DNA of 64,000 nucleotides from an uncultured Verrucomicrobia subdivision 3 bacterium. Lineage in GTDB: Bacteria > Verrucomicrobiota > Verrucomicrobiia > Limisphaerales > UBA11358. The position numbers and the translations under genes are program-made. The notes under the pieces were generated by a model. It searched no databases and had not been told where the DNA came from. It worked only from the letters and a program-made list of their open reading frames with translations. The stretch spans positions 25,140 through 89,139 of the forward strand of contig CAIOIC010000089.1 in assembly GCA_903858275.1 (NCBI GenBank), given 5' to 3'. This document shows, piece by piece, positions 58,613 through 64,000 of this stretch. Position 1 is the first letter of the stretch. Each line of letters starts with the position of its first letter.

Positions 58613-59788
58613 ATGAAACATCTGTTAGTCAGCTTGCTATTTGCCCCGGCGGTGGTTTTCGCGGAGACATCGGCGCCGGACAGTGCCGCCGCCGCGTTGC
58701 GCGAGGTGCAGCAGTATAATTTCGCAATCCATATTCTGGCGATGCTGCTGGTCGGCTTCGGGTTTTTGATGGTGTTTGTCCAGCGCTATGGCTACAGCGC
58801 CACCACGGGCACCTACCTGGTCGTCGCCGTCGGGCTGCCGGTCTATTTCATTCTGCGCTCCCTGGGTTGGTTGACCACCGAAGCAGTGCCGATGCACAGC
58901 ATCAAGGCGCTATTACTGGCCGAATTCGCCGTGGCCGCGGCATTGATTGCCACGGGCGCAGTCCTGGGCCGGGTGCGGTTGCATCAATATGCGCTGCTGG
59001 CGGCGGTCATGGTGCCGCTCTATATGCTCAATGAATGGCTGGTGCTGGACGGCGGACTGGGGATCACGAAGGGTTTTGTGGATTCGGCCGGCTCAATCAT
59101 CATCCACGCGTTCGGAGCCTATTTTGGGTTGGGGTTAGCCGTGGCCCTGACCCGGCCGCAACATCTGAACAAAGAAATTCCCGGCGACACCATTTCCAAC
59201 CGGTTCGCGATGATCGGTTCGATGGTGCTGTGGTTGTTCTGGCCCAGCTTCTGTTGCGCGGTCGTCCCACCCGAACAAGTCGCCGCCACGGCCGTGAACA
59301 CTATTCTCGCCTTGTGTGGCGCCACGGTTGCCACCTGTGTCTGCAGTGCCTTGTTCAACCGCCATAAAGTGATGATCGGGGACATCGCCAATGCGGCTCT
59401 GGCCGGGGGCGTCGCGATCGGGGCGGTCTGCAACGTGGTGTCGGCACCGACGGCCTTGCTGATCGGCGCGGGGGCGGGGGCTTTGTGCGTCCTGGGTTAT
59501 GCGGTAATCCAGGCCAAGATCCGGAACGTCTTCAAAGTCGTGGATACTTGCGGAGTGCATAATCTGCACGGCATGCCCGGTCTGTTGGGCGGGCTGGTGG
59601 CCATTTTGGTCATTCCCGGCATTGCCAAAGCGCAGTTGATTGGCATCGCCGTCACGGTCGCGCTGGCATTGATGGGCGGTTTGATCGCCGGCTTCCTGCT
59701 CCGCGCCACCGGCAACAAGCAGAAAATTTACGAGGATCACGAGGAATTCATCCAGACCGAGCAGAAAGGGACCGTGATTGAAGATTGA
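58613..59788 (+). CDS. Rh (Rhesus)-type ammonium/gas channel
   Basis: 391 residues, about eleven to twelve helices after a signal peptide (MKHLLVSLLFAPAVVFAE). Features point to the Rh rather than AmtB branch: DSAGSIIIHAFGAYFGL (D157, H165), MIGSMVLWLFWPSFCCA, GDIANAALAGGVAIGAV and DTCGVHNLHGMPGLLGG (H316 candidate second pore His). The C-terminal tail is short and lacks a GlnK-regulated form. In eukaryotes and Nitrosomonas such proteins conduct NH3 (or CO2). Within this operon it may handle ammonia released by a linked oxidation. Confidence 0.85.
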   Translation: MKHLLVSLLFAPAVVFAETSAPDSAAAALREVQQYNFAIHILAMLLVGFGFLMVFVQRYGYSATTGTYLVVAVGLPVYFILRSLGWLTTEAVPMHSIKALLLAEFAVAAALIATGAVLGRVRLHQYALLAAVMVPLYMLNEWLVLDGGLGITKGFVDSAGSIIIHAFGAYFGLGLAVALTRPQHLNKEIPGDTISNRFAMIGSMVLWLFWPSFCCAVVPPEQVAATAVNTILALCGATVATCVCSALFNRHKVMIGDIANAALAGGVAIGAVCNVVSAPTALLIGAGAGALCVLGYAVIQAKIRNVFKVVDTCGVHNLHGMPGLLGGLVAILVIPGIAKAQLIGIAVTVALALMGGLIAGFLLRATGNKQKIYEDHEEFIQTEQKGTVIED

Positions 59789-59806
59789 GTTATAAGAAAA
59801 TAATTT

Positions 59807-60616
59807 ATGAGCACAGCCTACCAAATCGTTGTTTGCGGCAGCATCGTTCCCGATCCGCTGCAGACACTGGAACCCGTCGCCGCGCCCACGGGGCCGGCGC
59901 TTAAAAATGAAATGATGCTGCCCGCCGTCCTCGACCCATGGGCAGGCCACGCGCTGTTTGAGGCGGCGAACCTCGCCAAAAACACGCCCGGCAGCAAAGT
60001 CTGGCTGGTTGCCCTCGGGCCGAAAGCCAAGCTCCAGCAGGTGATGATGACCGTGGCGCAGAAAGTGCCGTTTGAACTCGTCGCCCTCGACGGTTCGGCC
60101 AGCGGTTTCACCGACGCGACCGAGACGGCGGCGGCGCTCGCCGACGCCATCGCCGCGATTCCGGGCCTCGACAAATCCAAACTGCTGGTTTTCGGCGGCT
60201 GGGAATCCGCCTCGCGCGGCGCGGGCGCAACCCTGCAAATGGTCGGCGAACGCCTCGGCATCACGGATCAGTTTCAAGGCGTGGATCAGCTCACGTTGAA
60301 CGCGGACGGCTCGCTGGAAATTCTGGAGCGCATCGAAGGCGGCAAACATCAGGTCTCGAAATGCGCGGGCGCACCGGCCTTGCTTGGCTGGGCCACGGGC
60401 AATTTGCCGGAGCCGAAAAACAATCCGCAGGTGGGCATGGTCAACATGCGCACGGTGATGCCGGCGTTGCAAAAAGCCAAGCCCACGAAGCTGGCCGGCG
60501 AAGGGTTGACTTTTGCCAGCGTGGCGCTGCCGAAGCAACTCCGCGAAACCCAGATTGTGAAGGACAAATCACCGGATGAGATCGCGAAGGAAATCGTGGA
60601 GTGGATCAAGAAATAA
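59807..60616 (+). CDS. etfB: Electron transfer flavoprotein beta subunit
   Basis: 269 residues. LDPWAGHALFEAANLAKN and VWLVALGPKAKLQQVMM are typical of EtfB, and LLVFGGWESASRGAGATLQMVGERLG is the conserved central block, although divergent from the E. coli/human GxxADQ pattern. Binds AMP/FAD with EtfA. Starts 18 bases after the Rh channel gene. Confidence 0.82.
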   Translation: MSTAYQIVVCGSIVPDPLQTLEPVAAPTGPALKNEMMLPAVLDPWAGHALFEAANLAKNTPGSKVWLVALGPKAKLQQVMMTVAQKVPFELVALDGSASGFTDATETAAALADAIAAIPGLDKSKLLVFGGWESASRGAGATLQMVGERLGITDQFQGVDQLTLNADGSLEILERIEGGKHQVSKCAGAPALLGWATGNLPEPKNNPQVGMVNMRTVMPALQKAKPTKLAGEGLTFASVALPKQLRETQIVKDKSPDEIAKEIVEWIKK

Positions 60617-60618
60617 AC

Positions 60619-60645
60619 CACGAAATACACCAAACACACGAAAAA
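60619..60645. repeat. Nonamer array CACGAAATA type between etfB and etfA
   Basis: CACGAAATA CACCAAACA CACGAAAAA, three units, the same class as at 46579. It occupies the 39-base gap. Confidence 0.8.
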
Positions 60646-60655
60646 ACTTACTGAT

Positions 60656-61684
60656 ATGGAAACTATTCTTGTTCTTGCCCACACGGAAAATGACGGCTCG
60701 CTCGCCAAGACCGCGCGCGAAGCTTTGCATGCGGCGGCGACGCTGCATAAATCTCTCGCCGGTTCCAAACTCGTCGTCGGCTTGGTCGGCGACAATGTCC
60801 AAGCGGCGGCGAACTCCATCGCCGCCTGTCCGGCGACGAAATATTTCGGTGTCACCGGCGCGGAATTTACCCAGCCGCGCTATGGCACGGACACGGCGGC
60901 GGCGGAAGCGATTTGCAAAACCGCGCAGGCCACGGTGGTCGTGGCTCCGGCAACTTCGCGCTGGGCGCGCGTGCTGCCCGGCGTGGCGCAACGGCTCGGC
61001 GGTCGGGCGGACACGCACGTCACCGGCGCAGCGGCGGCGGATGGAAAGATTTCCGTGAATCGCTGGTATTACCGCCAGCGCATGGAGAGTTCGCAGACAC
61101 GCACGCAGCGGCCGTGGATTCTCGGCATTGATCCCGGCAGCCAGAGCGCGTGCGATTGCGGCGCAGGCACGGCGAGCGTGGAAATGGTCGCAGTGAATCT
61201 CCCTGACACGGCCAAGCGCACGACGGTGGTCGGCGTGCGCGAGCCGAAGGCGGACGCGCAAACCATCCGGCCCGACGCGCAATTACTATTCGTCACCGGC
61301 GCAGGCTGGACGAAGAAACAGGCTGATGGCCAAACGCATGTGCCGGAGGCGGAGAAATTGATTCTCGGTTTCTTGAAAGCTTCGCGTGCGTCGCTGGGCA
61401 GCAGCAAATCGCTGGTGGATTTAGGCGGCGAAGGCCAGGCGGTGCTGCCGTTCCTGTCGCATCTGAACCAGATCGGCCAGACCGGGGCGACGCCGCGCCA
61501 TGCGAAAGGCTTGAGCACCTGCTGTCACGGCGAAGAACCGCATACCGTGGGCTGGCGCTTCATCAACGAGCGCCGAGCCATCAGCCTTGATCCGAATTGC
61601 GGCTGGGCGCGCGGCAAAGCGGATGTACTCTATGTGGCCGATGCGTTCCAGGTAATAGCCAAAGTGAACGAACTGCTGGCTTGA
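60656..61684 (+). CDS. etfA: Electron transfer flavoprotein alpha subunit
   Basis: 342 residues. The N-terminal ILVLAHTENDGSLAKTAREALHAA and VVVAPATSRWARVLPGVAQRLGG match EtfA, as does GIDPGSQ... in the linker. In the C-terminal FAD-binding part the usual GISGAIQH is replaced by GLSTCCHGEEPH, though LVDLGGEGQAVLPFL and LDPNCGWARGKADVLYVAD align with the family. FAD probably still binds but the site is divergent. Last gene of the operon, followed by a strong terminator. Confidence 0.8.
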   Translation: METILVLAHTENDGSLAKTAREALHAAATLHKSLAGSKLVVGLVGDNVQAAANSIAACPATKYFGVTGAEFTQPRYGTDTAAAEAICKTAQATVVVAPATSRWARVLPGVAQRLGGRADTHVTGAAAADGKISVNRWYYRQRMESSQTRTQRPWILGIDPGSQSACDCGAGTASVEMVAVNLPDTAKRTTVVGVREPKADAQTIRPDAQLLFVTGAGWTKKQADGQTHVPEAEKLILGFLKASRASLGSSKSLVDLGGEGQAVLPFLSHLNQIGQTGATPRHAKGLSTCCHGEEPHTVGWRFINERRAISLDPNCGWARGKADVLYVADAFQVIAKVNELLA

Positions 61685-61711
61685 GCCATCCGGCCCCCAT
61701 TTGAACAACCC

Positions 61712-61742
61712 AGCCGCCCGGTTTTCCGGGCGGCTTTTTTTG
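61712..61742 (+). terminator. Rho-independent terminator after etfA
   Basis: AGCCGCCCGG / CCGGGCGGCT stem of 10 bases, TTTT loop, followed by TTTTTT. Confidence 0.95.
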
Positions 61743-61810
61743 GCGGATGGCATTGCAGATGATTTTTCCTTGCGTCAGCGGATGGATGAGGTGAGTTTTT
61801 CCCGACAACC

Positions 61811-63013
61811 ATGTTCCAAACATTTCCAACCATCGTCAGCCTGCTGCTGTCAGTGATTGGGCTTGGCTTCATTGTCTGGCTGGTCATCCGCTCGCTCAAA
61901 CGCAGCAATGACCCACTCAAACTGGGTTTCAAAATTATTTTCACGGTTCCCTTCGTTGTTTTTTGCATCTGGGCGGGGGTAAAAGCGGGGGCCGCCGGCC
62001 CGCTCATAATCGTCTTCATGGCGATTGTCATGTCGTATCTGTGGACGCCGCATCTGGGCGAACTGCTGGCCAGCCCGCTCACGGATATACTTGATGGCGG
62101 CAACGAGGAACCGGAAAAGAAACCCCAATATTCCGCCGCCCTGGCGCGGCGAAAAACCAACCGCCCGCTCGAAGCCGTCGTGGCCATCCGGGAGCAACTG
62201 GCAAAGTTCCCCAATGATTTCGAGGGCGTGCTGCTGCTGGCAAACATCCAAGCGGAAGACATGAACGATCTGGCGGGCGCGGAAATCACGCTCAATAATT
62301 TCTGCAATTCGCCCGATGCACCCGACCGGCAAGTGGCCGCAGCGCTGACGCAACTGGCGGACTGGCATTTGAAAATAACCGCCGATGCGGATGCGGCGCG
62401 GGCGGCATTGCGGCAACTGGTGACGCGTTTCCCGGATACGGTGATCGCTTTGCAGGCCGAGCAACGCCTGGCGCATCTCGGCGAGACGGAGAAAATTCTA
62501 TTGCAACATCACGACCCGCAGGCAATCGCTGTGCCGGAAGGAGTCAAGAACATCGGCCTGCTCGACTCGACGGAGTTTTTGAAGCCGAAGGAAATCGAGC
62601 CGGGCAAGCTGGCGGCGGTTTATGTGAAACATCTGGAGCGGCATCCGCATGACGCGGAGGTGCGCGAAAAACTGGCAGTGATTTACGCGCGGGATTTCAA
62701 GCGGCTCGACCTGGCAACGCTGGAACTGGAACAGATGATCAACGAAACGCGGCATTCGCCGAAGCAAATCGCCGGCTGGCTGAACCAACTGGCAAATTTT
62801 CAAATCGAACTTGGCGCCGACGTGGCGACGGTGACGGCCACGCTGAAAAAGATTGCCGAAGATTTTCCCGACCGACCCGACGCAGAGATTGCGCAACGGC
62901 GATTGGCGCGCCTCCGTCAGGAATTCGCCGGCAAAAAAGAGACGCCCAAGGTGAAAATCGGCGTTTACGAGCACAATATTGGTTTAAAATACGGCCCGCC
63001 CCGCCAACAATAG
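61811..63013 (+). CDS. Membrane-anchored TPR protein
   Basis: 400 residues. Two or three N-terminal helices (about 7-26, 40-60, 62-80) and then TPR-like repeats: RRKTNRPLEAVVAIREQLAKFPNDF, AALRQLVTRFPDTVIALQAEQRLAHL and TLKKIAEDFPDRPDAEIAQRRLARL. No catalytic motif. Possibly an envelope assembly factor. Confidence 0.7.
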   Translation: MFQTFPTIVSLLLSVIGLGFIVWLVIRSLKRSNDPLKLGFKIIFTVPFVVFCIWAGVKAGAAGPLIIVFMAIVMSYLWTPHLGELLASPLTDILDGGNEEPEKKPQYSAALARRKTNRPLEAVVAIREQLAKFPNDFEGVLLLANIQAEDMNDLAGAEITLNNFCNSPDAPDRQVAAALTQLADWHLKITADADAARAALRQLVTRFPDTVIALQAEQRLAHLGETEKILLQHHDPQAIAVPEGVKNIGLLDSTEFLKPKEIEPGKLAAVYVKHLERHPHDAEVREKLAVIYARDFKRLDLATLELEQMINETRHSPKQIAGWLNQLANFQIELGADVATVTATLKKIAEDFPDRPDAEIAQRRLARLRQEFAGKKETPKVKIGVYEHNIGLKYGPPRQQ

Positions 63014-63131
63014 AACGCCGCTCATCATACAGGGGATGTTTAAGAAGTCCTGGATCTGAAAACCGCAGAGATAATTCAATCGGGCGGGATTTTTCCTGTG
63101 TTCCGAGCCGGGCTTGCCGCATAATGCCGCC

Positions 63132-63431
63132 ATGACACCGCTGACCAATGCGAAAATCCGCGAGCTGAAGGCGCGCGGTCAATTGCTCAAGCCCGCCCTC
63201 AAGGTGGGCAAAGAGGGGCTGACCCCGCAGTTTTTTGCGGAACTGGCCGTCATGTTCCGGCGTCAGGAATTGCTCAAGGTGAAATTTGCCGACCACAAGG
63301 AAGAGAAGAAGACGCTGGCCCCGCAACTGGCGGACCAGAGCGGCAGCCACCTCATCATGCGCGTCGGCAATGTGGTGGTGCTTTACCGGCCCAAACCCGA
63401 GGCCGAAGCAGCGGCACCAGCCACGCCTTGA
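63132..63431 (+). CDS. YhbY/CRM-domain RNA-binding protein
   Basis: About 99 residues. ALKVGKEGLTPQFFAEL contains the conserved GKxG of YhbY, and HLIMRVGNVVVLYRP is the typical C-terminal strand. The CRM domain binds RNA and is associated with 50S maturation. A Met six codons upstream is an alternative start. Confidence 0.87.
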   Translation: MTPLTNAKIRELKARGQLLKPALKVGKEGLTPQFFAELAVMFRRQELLKVKFADHKEEKKTLAPQLADQSGSHLIMRVGNVVVLYRPKPEAEAAAPATP

Positions 63432-63581
63432 CTCAAACTGACAACAGGTGTGGAATAAAACGGAATGGCAAAGGAAGGCGAAACACAACCATCGCAGTCT
63501 TTGCCAAATAAACGTCAAAAACATGAAAAAGGATAGGCTACAAAGGGCGTCCTCCATTAACTGTTAGGCGACATTACGCGT

Positions 63582-64000
63582 ATGACCTCTCCGACAACCA
63601 GACTTCGTGAGTTAGGTATTGAGTTGCCGGCATTGCCTGCGCCCGCAGGCAACTATGTTCACGCTGTTCGCACGGGGCGTTTGCTCTTTCTTGCAGGCAA
63701 AGGTGTCGGCCCATATTCAGGCAAAGTTGGACATGATGTGACAGTTGACCAAGCCTACGAGTATGCACGCTGCACCGGCATCATACTGCTTGCCGTCATT
63801 GCGCGCGAGTTGGGTTCACTTGATATAGTCACGCGCATTGTGAAGGTGACAGGTTTCGTCAATGCAGTGCCGGAGTTTTCAGACCATCCAAAAGTCATTA
63901 ACGGCTGTTCGGATTTACTCGTCGAAGTATTTGGCGAGCGTGGCAGACACGCACGGACTGCCATCGGAGCTGGCTCGACACCCAGCCAGATACCGCTTGA
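63582..64000 (+). CDS. RidA/YjgF-family protein, 3' end cut by window edge
   Basis: The open frame from the ATG at 63582 continues past the window end. MTSPTTRLRELGIELPALP, TGRLLFLAGKGVGPYSGKVG, DIVTRIVKVTGFVNAVPEF and LVEVFGERGRHARTAIGAG follow the RidA fold, including the substrate-binding Arg in GERGRHARTAIG. This is the YjgF-like subgroup often annotated as enamine/imine deaminase-related. Codons are more AT-rich than the neighbours. Confidence 0.82.
   Translation, partial: MTSPTTRLRELGIELPALPAPAGNYVHAVRTGRLLFLAGKGVGPYSGKVGHDVTVDQAYEYARCTGIILLAVIARELGSLDIVTRIVKVTGFVNAVPEFSDHPKVINGCSDLLVEVFGERGRHARTAIGAGSTPSQIPL

Noticed and set aside
59135..60538. A 467-codon open frame opposite the Rh channel and etfB genes
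   Set aside because: It spans two well-supported genes and is Arg/His/Gly/Gln-rich without any motif, as expected for an antisense shadow.

Overview
The window is a GC-rich (roughly 55-60 % by eye), gene-dense bacterial chromosome segment with about 56 protein genes, no rRNA, tRNA or CRISPR seen, and no intergenic gap above 300 bases. Gene content points to the Verrucomicrobiota (PVC group), perhaps a Pedosphaera/Limisphaera-like lineage: an EF-hand-tailed exported sulfatase, GH26/DUF5060/GH95 glycosidases without SusC/D, split purS-purQ-purL, tandem SPFH genes, and many short tandem-repeat elements between and inside genes. This placement is inference from family content, not from a marker tree.

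Layout. (1) 1-6532, minus strand: a translationally coupled polysaccharide-degradation operon (GH26 mannanase, LamG protein, beta-propeller glycosidase-like protein, sulfatase, DUF5060 glycosidase running off the left edge), fused at its 5' end to a 43-codon relic of another gene. (2) 6536-9386: small lipoprotein, PolB-like exonuclease, rimO. (3) 9467-21905, minus strand: envelope block with an ABC ATPase, two ABC-2 permeases, a TPR-like protein, DUF2442/DUF4160 pair, metal P-type ATPase and three consecutive SPFH (HflK/HflC-like) genes. (4) 22082-36438: dicarboxylate symporter, purSQL, clpP, Nudix, phosphatase, rsmA, aminotransferase, queE, subtilase-like protein, thiD, polX. (5) 36631-41313, plus strand: exopolysaccharide export/tyrosine-kinase operon (beta-barrel protein, Wzc-like, Wza-like, FHA protein). 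(6) 41400-48368: purH, rpsA, folA, thyA, VOC protein, lipoprotein, rnhB. (7) 48405-53474: exported toroid-type protein, GH95 fucosidase-like protein, and a duplicated yraN pair with the first copy deleted internally. (8) 53661-61684, plus strand: a flavin electron-transfer operon (large acyl-CoA dehydrogenase, ETF-quinone oxidoreductase, membrane protein, Rh-type ammonium channel, etfB, etfA) closed by a clear terminator. (9) TPR protein, YhbY and a RidA-family gene running off the right edge.

The most unusual signal crosses all regions. Intergenic gaps are repeatedly filled by elements that differ in sequence but share one geometry: a short tandem array (7-, 9- or 10-base units), a spacer often holding a perfect palindrome, then an inverted copy of the array, giving a long imperfect hairpin. 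The same classes of 7-base arrays and palindromes also sit in frame inside otherwise intact housekeeping genes (rimO, purL three times, a class III aminotransferase three times, queE, thiD, an ABC ATPase, ETF-QO), where they add 10 to 67 residues at places the families do not normally have them. A second point of interest is the eukaryote-like Rh channel embedded in the acyl-CoA dehydrogenase/ETF operon, next to a duplicated, decayed tail of the ETF-QO gene.
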